Below, piece by piece: positions 1 to 6,852 of a DNA stretch of 64,000 nt. The position numbers and the translations under genes are program-made. This stretch comes from Chryseobacterium indologenes (GTDB lineage: Bacteria; Bacteroidota; Bacteroidia; Flavobacteriales; Weeksellaceae). Every line of letters begins with the position of its first letter. Position 1 is the stretch's first letter. The notes under the pieces were generated by a model. It made no database searches. It saw only the letters and a list, made by a program, of their open reading frames with translations, and was not told the origin of the DNA. The stretch spans positions 1 to 64,000 of the forward strand of contig NZ_LJOD01000014.1 of NCBI RefSeq assembly GCF_001295265.1, written 5' to 3'.

Positions 1-187
1 ACCGATGTGAACAACTATTATCCTTTTGGCCTGAACCATATTGACGGACAGATCTCCAAAGGGAAATTAGGAAGTTATCTTAGTTATAAGTACAACGGGA
101 AAGAGCTTCAGGAGACAGGAATGTATAACTACGGTGTAAGATTCTATATGCCTGACTTAGGAAGATGGGGAGTGGTAGATCCGTTGG
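1..187 (+). repeat. RHS-core direct repeat, copy 1
   Basis: This segment encodes the end of the RHS core and recurs nearly unchanged at 1488-1674. The two copies encode an identical stretch of about 42 residues (from TDVNNYYPFG to KELQETGMY) and then diverge gradually, and the downstream toxin tips are unrelated. This is the arrangement expected for homologous recombination swapping rhs tips. Confidence 0.85.
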
Positions 188-861
188 CAGAAACATCCCG
201 AAGGTGGTCTACTTATAATTACGCTTACAATCATCCGATTAGATTTATTGATCCCGATGGAAGACAGAATAAGGACGTGATTATTACGGGTGATAGAGCA
301 GAAGAGGCTTTTAAACATCTGAAAGCATCAACCAATTTGGTGCTTAATAAAGGGAGTGATGGCAAATTAGAAGCTTCAGGAACGGTGAAAACAGAAGCCG
401 ATCAAAGATTATTAGATGCAATTAAAGATCCGGAAAAAACTGTAAAATTGGATGCAACCTCTTCTTATAAAGTTGGAGATGATGGTTTAATTATAGTGGG
501 GGGATATTTAGGATCTCATAAAGAAGGCGATAAAATCATAGGGGATCTAGTTATTAATACAGATCAAGCAAGTAAGATAGAAGGAAATGGAGGAAAAAAG
601 GTTTCAGCATTAGTTTTGCATGAGATATTAGAGTCTTATGAAGCGATGCAAGTAGGTAATGGTGTTCATAATTATCTTACTAAGGAGGGGCAAGATGCAT
701 ATAAAATAGCACATGATAAGGTTATGAAGTATCCAGAAGCAGCTTCCGATGAGAATATATATAAAGATGAAGGTATTAGAAAGCTAGGGTATAATATATA
801 TTATCATAAAAATCCTGAAACAAATAAGACTAAAGATTTATTTATGCTAGAAACTAATTAA
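1..861 (+). CDS. RHS repeat-associated protein, 3' end with toxin tip (5' truncated by window)
   Basis: The reading frame is open from base 1, so this is the C-terminal part of a much larger RHS/YD-repeat protein; the GTG at position 7 is probably internal. The first ~85 residues are the RHS core terminus: YKYNGKELQETGMYNYG, RFYMPDLGRWGVVDPLAE, then NHPIRFIDPDG, the usual junction with the variable tip. The roughly 200-residue tip contains LVLHEILESYEA followed by further His residues, which suggests a zincin-like metallopeptidase toxin, but I cannot assign a named Tox family. RHS proteins are delivered by contact or secretion systems and release the tip as an effector (family knowledge). The next gene starts 11 bases downstream and is the likely immunity gene. 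The RHS core is certain; the metallopeptidase idea is inference. Confidence 0.85.
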   Translation, partial: TDVNNYYPFGLNHIDGQISKGKLGSYLSYKYNGKELQETGMYNYGVRFYMPDLGRWGVVDPLAETSRRWSTYNYAYNHPIRFIDPDGRQNKDVIITGDRAEEAFKHLKASTNLVLNKGSDGKLEASGTVKTEADQRLLDAIKDPEKTVKLDATSSYKVGDDGLIIVGGYLGSHKEGDKIIGDLVINTDQASKIEGNGGKKVSALVLHEILESYEAMQVGNGVHNYLTKEGQDAYKIAHDKVMKYPEAASDENIYKDEGIRKLGYNIYYHKNPETNKTKDLFMLETN

Positions 862-871
862 GTTAATATAT

Positions 872-1249
872 ATGAAATATTTATTTAATATAATTTTGAT
901 GTTAAATGTCTGTACATTTATTAGTTGTGTAAGTAACAAAAAAACATCAATTTATAATGTTGAAAAACTTGAAATTTATTCAATAGATACTACTGCAGAT
1001 TTCTATGTTTTTGGAGTACAAAATAATTTGAAGAAACAAATAATTATTGCTGAAAAAGATAAAATAAAGTCCTGCAAACCATTTAAAAAATATATAATTG
1101 CTGATAGTATTAAAGAAGAAGTTAGAATTAAATCTGGTTCTAAATATGTAATGATTGGGTTTAATGAGTTTACAATTAATAAAATAAAAATAAAAGAAAA
1201 AGGAGAGTTAACTAAAGTTATTAATAATTGTAATTCTTTTTCAAAGTAA
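872..1249 (+). CDS. Small lipoprotein, candidate immunity protein for the upstream RHS tip
   Basis: This 125-residue protein has a lipoprotein signal peptide: MKYLFNIILM, a hydrophobic run, then the lipobox-like FISC with Cys near residue 19. The mature part is Lys/Ile/Asn-rich and matches no family I recognise. It starts 11 bases after the toxin-tip gene on the same strand and is strikingly AT-rich, as is usual for cognate immunity genes in polymorphic toxin loci. An envelope location would fit a toxin that acts in the periplasm or is intercepted there. The immunity role is inferred only from position and size; an unrelated lipoprotein is possible. Confidence 0.6.
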   Translation: MKYLFNIILMLNVCTFISCVSNKKTSIYNVEKLEIYSIDTTADFYVFGVQNNLKKQIIIAEKDKIKSCKPFKKYIIADSIKEEVRIKSGSKYVMIGFNEFTINKIKIKEKGELTKVINNCNSFSK

Positions 1250-1338
1250 TTATCAATATAAAATGTTATATTTTCCCGCTCTCCAAAGTTTGAAACTTCG
1301 GAGTAAGATAAATAAGTAGTCAAAGTTGTAAATTCTCC

Positions 1339-1468
1339 TGACTTTGTGCCAATAAACATAAAAACCACTGCATCTGTAGTGGTTTTTAAATACAGATTTA
1401 AGAAAACCGCTATATTTACTAATACAGAGACCACTTGAAAATGCCAGAGTGAGCTATGCCAAAAGCAG
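1339..1468 (+). repeat. Inter-cassette repeat, copy 1 (about 130 bp)
   Basis: This 130-bp segment matches 3439-3568 at a constant offset of 2100 bases with scattered substitutions. It runs from CTGACTTTG through a hairpin (1361-1387), the block AAGAAAACCGCTATATTTAC, and a remnant of the RHS motif DHLGNARVSYAKS. In this copy the DHLGNAR codons carry a one-base deletion relative to the other copy, so the frame is broken upstream of GTG 1449. It marks the boundary between toxin cassettes. Confidence 0.8.
1361..1387 (+). terminator. Hairpin terminator inside the inter-cassette repeat
   Basis: AAAACCACT (1361-1369) pairs with AGTGGTTTT (1378-1386) around an 8-base loop and runs into T residues. 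It follows the first immunity candidate and precedes the displaced RHS core, so it would isolate the orphan cassette from upstream transcription. The same hairpin recurs at 3461-3487. Confidence 0.6.
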
Positions 1469-2438
1469 CGCAGGCTTTCCTGAAATAACGGATGTAAACA
1501 ACTACTATCCTTTTGGTCTGAACCATATTGACGGGCAGATCTCCAAAGGGAAATTAGGAAGTTATCTTAGTTATAAATACAATGGCAAGGAGCTGCAAGA
1601 GACAGGAATGTATGATTACGGAGCTAGAATGTATATGCCGGATTTGGGTAGATGGGGTGTGCTGGATAGAGCTTCGGAACACGTACCAGAATTTTCACCG
1701 TACACTTTTACATTTAATGATCCGATTGGGTTTGTTGATAATGATGGAGAATTTCCCGGGCCTACAGGTGCTGTAATAGGTATCTTAGCTGATTATATTG
1801 GACAAGTTGCAGGACATTATTTCTTTGATAACATGTCCTTTAAAGATTCTATGGTTAAAGATATTAATTATTGGTCTTTGGGGATCTCTGGAGTAACAGG
1901 AGCGCTTACTGGAGGAATAGATTCATTTAAAACTACAATCACAAGTAAAGTAGGAAAAAGAATTTTTGTAAATATGATTGATTATGGTGTTGATGTTCTT
2001 GTGAATACGGTCGGAGGCGTATTATCAGATCAATTAGATGAAGGCAAATTTGATGTTTGGAAATCATTAACAGGAGGATTGATTGAAGCAGGTGTAGGTA
2101 AATTGATACCATTAAAATATGTTGATAAATTAGAAAAAAAATTATTACATAAAATGAATGTTAATGCTAATAAAGCAGCAAAAATTAAATCAAAATTAGG
2201 AAACGTTACAAGAAAGAAAACAATAAAAAAATTAGAAGCCAAACTTCAGGTAGCAGAAAATAATGTTATTAATTATACTTCTGCCTATACAGGTGTTAAA
2301 ACAGTAAACGATGTTTTCAAAAAAACAGGTGTAAATGGATTAACAGATCAGTTGTTTAAAAAAGAAGAAGAACCTAAAAAAGAAGGGAAATTAACAATAG
2401 GTGAAGTAATATCTGAAAAAGGAATTTCTAATCAATAA
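1449..2438 (+). CDS. Displaced RHS core fragment with second toxin tip (orphan rhs-CT cassette)
   Basis: This 329-residue product begins at a GTG within the RHS motif VSYAKSSAGFPEITDVNNYY and carries only the last ~100 residues of an RHS core (PDLGRWGVLD, FSPYTFTFNDPIGFVDNDG). The tip has Gly-rich amphipathic segments (TGAVIGILADYIGQVAG, ISGVTGALTGGIDSF) and then a Lys-rich helical region from about residue 205 with a charged C-terminus. No catalytic motif was recognised. No N-terminal RHS shell or secretion signal is present. It is probably a silent cassette that becomes active only when recombined into the full-length rhs gene, as described for orphan rhs-CT modules; whether it is translated from this GTG is unknown. 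The putative immunity gene follows after 6 bases. Confidence 0.7.
   Translation: MSYAKSSAGFPEITDVNNYYPFGLNHIDGQISKGKLGSYLSYKYNGKELQETGMYDYGARMYMPDLGRWGVLDRASEHVPEFSPYTFTFNDPIGFVDNDGEFPGPTGAVIGILADYIGQVAGHYFFDNMSFKDSMVKDINYWSLGISGVTGALTGGIDSFKTTITSKVGKRIFVNMIDYGVDVLVNTVGGVLSDQLDEGKFDVWKSLTGGLIEAGVGKLIPLKYVDKLEKKLLHKMNVNANKAAKIKSKLGNVTRKKTIKKLEAKLQVAENNVINYTSAYTGVKTVNDVFKKTGVNGLTDQLFKKEEEPKKEGKLTIGEVISEKGISNQ
1488..1674 (+). repeat. RHS-core direct repeat, copy 2
   Basis: This copy matches bases 1-187 with mostly silent differences across the first ~130 bases, then diverges (DYGARMYMPD here, NYGVRFYMPD in copy 1). It provides homology for cassette exchange with the upstream rhs gene. Confidence 0.85.
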
Positions 2439-2444
2439 ATAGTA

Positions 2445-2861
2445 ATGATAAAGAAGTATTATAAAAATCAAGTACTAATTATAGTTATAATCGTTTTAGG
2501 ATTATTATTTACTATAAAACAATTTATAGAATATAATGATACAATAAATACAGACAATATTTTTATTACAAAAATCATAAAGCAAAATTGTCACGCAGCA
2601 CCAAGAATGAAATCTACTGTATGGATTAATTTTAATGAAAAAATATATAGTATTGGGATTCCTTATAATGAATGCGTTAATTATCCGATTGGTAATAATA
2701 TAAAGGTTTTGTATAATAAGAATAATGATGAATTTATATATAAGGTTGAAAATCCTAAGTATTTAAAAAATATTATTCTTCTAGGAATATTTTTAATAAT
2801 ATCTTTTTTGCCTTGGCAATATATAAATGAGAAACTATTCAAAAAAGTCGCAAAATACTAA
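2445..2861 (+). CDS. Two-TM membrane protein, candidate immunity protein for the second RHS tip
   Basis: This 138-residue protein has one transmembrane helix near the N-terminus (QVLIIVIIVLGLLFTI, about residues 8-24) and a second near the C-terminus (NIILLGIFLIISFLPW, about 109-124). The roughly 80-residue loop between them contains two Cys (QNCHAA, NECVNYP). It starts 6 bases after the second toxin tip and is very AT-rich. Position and size suggest an immunity protein in the inner membrane, where it could block a membrane-active or periplasmic toxin. No family was recognised and the pairing is inference. Confidence 0.55.
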   Translation: MIKKYYKNQVLIIVIIVLGLLFTIKQFIEYNDTINTDNIFITKIIKQNCHAAPRMKSTVWINFNEKIYSIGIPYNECVNYPIGNNIKVLYNKNNDEFIYKVENPKYLKNIILLGIFLIISFLPWQYINEKLFKKVAKY

Positions 2862-2912
2862 GTAAGTGATAAGCACCCTGCTACCGTACGATTATATCGT
2901 GTGGCAGATAAT

Positions 2913-2942
2913 AAAAAAACCTCGCAAAATGCGAGGTTTTTT
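2913..2942. terminator. Strong bidirectional hairpin terminator
   Basis: CCTCGC (2920-2925), loop AAAAT, GCGAGG (2931-2936), with seven A before and six T after, so it can act on either strand. It lies between the second immunity candidate (plus) and the XRE remnant (minus). Confidence 0.8.
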
Positions 2943-2964
2943 GTGTTTTATAGAGTGTAATTTT

Positions 2965-3180
2965 CTACGAATAAGCTTGCTTGGCTTTAAAATCTCTTAT
3001 TAAAGCATCAATAACCAAATAGATTTGTTCTTTAGCAGATTTTGATAAATTACCAATCTCCTCAATACGTTTTAAAGTATTGCTGTCAACTTCCAAAGAA
3101 GTTTTTCCTACGAGATAATCCAAAGAAACCTGCAAAGCATCTGCAATTTTAATAGCGACTTCAATCGATACAAAGTTGTA
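2965..3180 (-). pseudogene. C-terminal remnant of an XRE-family helix-turn-helix regulator
   Basis: Read on the minus strand, the frame gives VSIEVAIKIADALQVSLDYL, then VGKTSLEVD, NTLKRIEEI and a final RDFKAKQAYS followed by TAG. This is the typical second half of a Bacteroidota XRE/Cro-type repressor (end of the HTH domain plus helical tail). The DNA-recognition half and start codon are missing: homology stops near 3175 and unrelated plus-strand coding sequence begins. About 70 residues remain of an expected ~110. It is a decayed gene, probably part of the accessory traffic through the RHS locus. Confidence 0.75.
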
Positions 3181-3420
3181 ACAATTACGGATAATATTGA
3201 GAATAAAGCCCTTCTATATAAATATTTTAAAAATACTAAACCATCTAAAACTTTTAATTTAAAACCCTTTAATAAAAATGTAATATATGATTCTCCCCCT
3301 CATTTAGGGATCAGATTTGATAAGAATGGGAAAATTTATTTTATTTGTATGGGAGACAAGACACGTGAAATAAAACAATTACTAGGCTTTAATAGTAAAT
3401 TGGAAGACTGTCAAGAATAA
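3181..3420 (+). pseudogene. 3' fragment of an unidentified toxin or immunity gene
   Basis: The plus frame ending at TAA 3418-3420 encodes about 80 residues without any start codon at its left edge, including ENKALLYKYF, NVIYDSPPHLGIRFDKNGKI and DKTREIKQLLGF. The composition is AT-rich like the immunity genes upstream. It abuts the truncated XRE remnant at about 3178-3181 and is followed by the second copy of the inter-cassette repeat, exactly where a toxin or immunity gene ends in the first cassette. I read it as the leftover end of a third cassette. No family was recognised. Confidence 0.55.
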
Positions 3421-3438
3421 CCACACTGCGCAAAGTAC

Positions 3439-3568
3439 TGACTTTGAGCTAATAAACGTAAAAACCACTGAATCAGTAGTGGTTTTTATGTGCAGGTTAA
3501 GAAAACCGCTATATTTACCAGTACAGAGATCACCTGGGCAATGCAAGGGTGAGCTATGCCAAAAGCAG
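3439..3568 (+). repeat. Inter-cassette repeat, copy 2 (about 130 bp)
   Basis: This is the partner of 1339-1468. Here the RHS motif is intact in frame (DHLGNARVSYAKS, about 3528-3568), but the frame reaches TAG about 20 bases beyond the repeat, so this is the left end of a lost cassette. Nothing coding is evident from 3569 to 3622. Confidence 0.8.
3461..3487 (+). terminator. Hairpin terminator in second inter-cassette repeat
   Basis: AAAACCACT (3461-3469) pairs with AGTGGTTTT (3478-3486) across an 8-base loop, followed by T. The stem is identical to that at 1361-1387, with a changed loop, so it is conserved as a structure. Confidence 0.6.
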
Positions 3569-3622
3569 TCTATTATCACGAAGAATATCCTAGATATTTC
3601 CAACAGTCAAAAACCAAACCAG

Positions 3623-4138
3623 CTAAAGGTTCTCACCAAGCAGATAAACAGAGCATTGCTCTCCATCCTGAACCAATATCTTATCACCTTCAATTTTCAC
3701 TTCCTGTTTATAGCTTCCGTATCCCCCACCCATTTTGAAAGCCTGTATAACTTCAATAATAAGCCGCGATCGCTGTAGATACAATACTCCATAAATAGCT
3801 GAACCAGTCCGCCTTACCAACAGCTGTTTGGCTTTCAGGGCATTCTCTGCATAAAATTTTTCCACCGTTCCATTGCTATTAAAAACAAGGTAATCATCAT
3901 AATGCTTAGTATCTGAACCCCGGCTTATTTCAAGCTTGGGAGGGATAATATTAAATTTGCCTTTTGTTATATAAGTCCCTTCCATGATATACAGCTTATC
4001 AAAATAGATTCCTGGAAAATTTGTGGTTCTGAAGCTTTCCGCCTTTTTTAAAAACTTATTATGAATACGTTCCGACGACTGACAGGAAAAAAGAGAAAAG
4101 AAGGCAAGAAACACAATGACAATTTTCTGTTTTATCAT
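3623..4138 (-). CDS. Hypothetical lipoprotein
   Basis: The product is about 171 residues when started at MIKQKIVIVFLAFF; the lipobox is FSCQ with Cys near residue 19. A start 27 bases further upstream would overlap the preceding gene and would place extra residues before the signal peptide, so the internal ATG is preferred. The mature protein has DYLVFNSNGTVEKFYAEN and a C-terminal beta-rich part (GGGYGSYKQEVKI). No family was recognised. It follows the frameshifted lipoprotein gene with a 4-base gap or less and is probably co-transcribed with it. It lies directly next to the RHS scar but runs in the opposite direction, so a link to the toxins is not shown. Confidence 0.65.
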   Translation of the reverse strand: MIKQKIVIVFLAFFSLFSCQSSERIHNKFLKKAESFRTTNFPGIYFDKLYIMEGTYITKGKFNIIPPKLEISRGSDTKHYDDYLVFNSNGTVEKFYAENALKAKQLLVRRTGSAIYGVLYLQRSRLIIEVIQAFKMGGGYGSYKQEVKIEGDKILVQDGEQCSVYLLGENL

Positions 4139-4142
4139 AATA

Positions 4143-4606
4143 TTAATAGACTTTAGATTTAACATATGTTTTGGTGTAGCCCTTTGTCTGGGGAGAAGGA
4201 AGAACCTCCCCTATTATAGTATCATTCTTTATAGATAACTTTTCCCGGGACAGAAACTTTCCGGCCTGTATATGTTTCAGCTTCCATCTCATTTCTGCTT
4301 TTTCATTATTGATACAGTAAACTCCTTCCAATGCATCTTTGCCCGATTTTTATTCAATTCAACCACCCGGCTGTTTTTGTAAAATTTCAATCCTTTTTCC
4401 AGAGACTTTACCCAAGCTGTGCCTGATCTGGAATTGAGCCAGTAAGATTTTCCTTCTATTGCGATCAGGTGATAAACAGCAGAAGTCTCTATCAGCTTAT
4501 AAGTAGAACTGTCATTGCATAAAAGGGTTTTCCGTTGCCCTCCTGCTGTACAGCTGCTGCAGATCATAATCATCAACATGATATTCCGTAAAATATTCTC
4601 TGTCAT
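4143..4606 (-). pseudogene. Hypothetical lipoprotein gene with a one-base frameshift
   Basis: The 5' part starts with MTENILRNIMLMIMICSSC (lipobox-like Cys near residue 18) and reads to SRVVELNK; it then runs through a short out-of-frame tail to TGA. A second frame covers the 3' half (ALEGVYCINNEKAEMRWKLK to VKSKVY). Adding one A in the A5 run at 4347-4351 (T5 on the plus strand) would join them as VVELNKKSGKDALEGVY, giving about 155 residues. It is therefore either a recent pseudogene, a phase-variable tract or a base-calling error in a homopolymer. Function is unknown. It lies directly upstream of the lipoprotein gene ending at 3623. Confidence 0.65.
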
Positions 4607-4732
4607 GTGAAAGGATTTTATTCATATTAAATATACAAAAAACCTCTGATTATCAATACAATTACAACATCCCGACTGAATTAATTCACTATTCCCTAAA
4701 AATTAACCAAAGTTTAATCTAATACATAGGGA

Positions 4733-4759
4733 TTGAAACTTAACGATTTATTATTTTTG
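4733..4759 (+). promoter_or_regulatory. Candidate Bacteroidota promoter for ppk1
   Basis: TTG (4733-4735) lies 16 bases before TATTTTTG (4752-4759), which fits the TAnnTTTG -7 box. The predicted start near 4764 leaves a leader of about 15 bases before ATG 4780. Confidence 0.5.
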
Positions 4760-4779
4760 ATAAAATATACACATTCAGA

Positions 4780-6852
4780 ATGTCAGTACACTTTAATCCA
4801 CGAGATATTACATGGCTTGCCTTTAATGAAAGGGTTTTACAGGAGGCCATGGACGAAAAGGTCCCTTTACATTTAAGAATACGTTTTCTCGGAATTTTTT
4901 CCAATAATCTGGATGAATTCTTCAGAGTACGTGTTGCCGGATTAAAACGGGCCATGGATTTCAAGGAAAAAGTAATTGCCGAATCATTTTACCAGCCGCC
5001 ATCCAAAATTTTGCAGAGAATCAACGATATCGTAATCCGTCAGCAGCAGAATTTTGACAAGACCTGGAAAAATATCCAGAATGAAATGGCTGAGCACAAA
5101 GTATATATCAAAAATGCCAAAAACCTGACAGCAAAACAAAAAGAATTTGTCAGAACTTACTTTGATGAAGTTGTGGAATCTAATGTTATTCCGATTCTTC
5201 TTCATGAAAACACCCCAATGCCTTATTTAAGAGATAAAAGCCTCTATCTGGGCGTTGCCATGAGAAAAAAGGACTGGCAGTATTCCAGTAATTATGCCAT
5301 TATTGAAATTCCTTCCCGTTTTGTGGGAAGGTTTGTGCTGTTACCCACAGAAGATCCGGAAGAAAAAAACGTTATGCTGCTTGAAGATGTTATTACCTTC
5401 AACCTCCCGCATATTTTCTCCTATTTCGGGTATGATGAGTTTGCAGCCAACGCTTTTAAAGTGACAAAAGATGCCGAACTGGACCTGGATAATGACATCC
5501 GTACCAATTTTGCCGAAAAAATAGAAAAAGGTCTGAAAAACAGACGAAAAGGAAAGCCTACCCGATTTGTTTTTGATAAAGATATGGACAAAGCTTTACT
5601 GGAACTTCTGATCCGGAAGCTGAACCTCACCAAAAAAGACAGTATCATTCCGGGAGGAAAAATTCACAATTTCAAACATTTCATGGATTTTCCTGAGGTT
5701 TTTGAAAAATACGAAAAACCGGAAGAAAGAACCTCATTCACTCATCAGGCTTTTGAACATGGCGAAAGAGTTACAGACGTTATTCTAAAACAGGACGTAC
5801 TTCTTACCTTTCCCTACCATAAGTATAACCCTGTAATTGATCTTCTCCGTGAGGCAGCCATGGACCCTGACGTAAAGTCTATACAAATTACCGCTTACCG
5901 TATGGCAAGCAGCTCCAAAATCATCAATGCCCTGATCTACGCTGCAAGAAATGGCAAAGAAGTAACGGTAATGCTGGAACTTCAGGCAAGGTTCGATGAA
6001 GAATCTAACCTGGAATGGAAAAATATGCTGGAACCGGAAGGGATCACCGTTCTGATAGGACTTCCCAATAAAAAAGTACACGCCAAGCTTTGTGTCATCA
6101 AGAAAAGAGCCCACAACAAAACCATCCAGTATGGCTTTGTAAGCACCGGAAACTTCAACGAAAAAACCGCCAGAATTTATGGAGACCATTTACTAATGAC
6201 TTCTGATCGTGGTATCATGGCAGATATTAACAAAGTTTTCAATGTTCTCAAAAAACCAAAGGAAGATTATCTCCCTGTTTTGAAAACCTGTAAAAACCTA
6301 CTTGTCTGCCCACAATTCATGCGGGAAAAGATCATTCATCATATCGACAAAGAGATTGAAGAAGCCAAAGCCGGAAGACGTTCCGAAATTATCGTTAAAG
6401 CCAATTCGGTAAGCGACCGTCTTTTAATTGAAAAACTCTACGATGCCGCAAAAGCAGGCGTTGTAATCAGAATGATCGTAAGAGGAATCTATTGTGCTGT
6501 TAATCAAAAGGATTTTAAAGAAAAAATTAAAGCCATCAGCATCGTAGACGAATACCTGGAACATGCCAGAGTGATGTATTTCTATAATAAAGGAGCCGAA
6601 GATATCTACATTTCTTCTGCTGACTGGATGACCCGAAACCTCGACTACAGAATAGAAGCCGCAGCAAAGATCACAGACAAAGCCCTGAAGAAAGAATTAA
6701 AAGATATTCTGGACATTCAGTTGAGAGATAACGTAAAAGCTCGTATTTTAGACAAAAAATTGAGCAACGAATATGTAAGGAATGATAAGAAAGAATGCCG
6801 TTCTCAAATAGAAACCTATAAATATTTAAAAGCTAAAACAAGCAAAAAATGA
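4780..6852 (+). CDS. ppk1: Polyphosphate kinase 1
   Basis: PPK1 reversibly polymerises the gamma phosphate of ATP into inorganic polyphosphate. At 690 residues it has the normal family length and domain order: N-terminal helical domain (HFNPRDITWLAFNERVLQEA at the start), head domain, and two phospholipase-D-like C-terminal catalytic domains. KKVHAKLCVI near residue 430 carries the His that is phosphorylated in the family, followed by YGFVSTGNFNE; YISSADWMTRNLDYR near residue 615 is in the second catalytic domain. The stop overlaps the ppx start by four bases (ATGA), so synthesis and hydrolysis of polyphosphate are translationally coupled. Polyphosphate supports stress survival and phosphate storage. 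Confidence 0.97.
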   Translation: MSVHFNPRDITWLAFNERVLQEAMDEKVPLHLRIRFLGIFSNNLDEFFRVRVAGLKRAMDFKEKVIAESFYQPPSKILQRINDIVIRQQQNFDKTWKNIQNEMAEHKVYIKNAKNLTAKQKEFVRTYFDEVVESNVIPILLHENTPMPYLRDKSLYLGVAMRKKDWQYSSNYAIIEIPSRFVGRFVLLPTEDPEEKNVMLLEDVITFNLPHIFSYFGYDEFAANAFKVTKDAELDLDNDIRTNFAEKIEKGLKNRRKGKPTRFVFDKDMDKALLELLIRKLNLTKKDSIIPGGKIHNFKHFMDFPEVFEKYEKPEERTSFTHQAFEHGERVTDVILKQDVLLTFPYHKYNPVIDLLREAAMDPDVKSIQITAYRMASSSKIINALIYAARNGKEVTVMLELQARFDEESNLEWKNMLEPEGITVLIGLPNKKVHAKLCVIKKRAHNKTIQYGFVSTGNFNEKTARIYGDHLLMTSDRGIMADINKVFNVLKKPKEDYLPVLKTCKNLLVCPQFMREKIIHHIDKEIEEAKAGRRSEIIVKANSVSDRLLIEKLYDAAKAGVVIRMIVRGIYCAVNQKDFKEKIKAISIVDEYLEHARVMYFYNKGAEDIYISSADWMTRNLDYRIEAAAKITDKALKKELKDILDIQLRDNVKARILDKKLSNEYVRNDKKECRSQIETYKYLKAKTSKK

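Noticed and set aside
1003..1434. Long minus-strand frame opposite the first immunity candidate
   Set aside because: It runs through the hairpin repeat and opposite a better plus-strand gene; its Leu/Ile/Phe richness comes from AT-rich DNA read backward.
3479..3778. Plus-strand frame across the RHS remnant into the lipoprotein gene
   Set aside because: It joins two unrelated regions out of the RHS frame and covers the end of a well-supported minus-strand lipoprotein gene.
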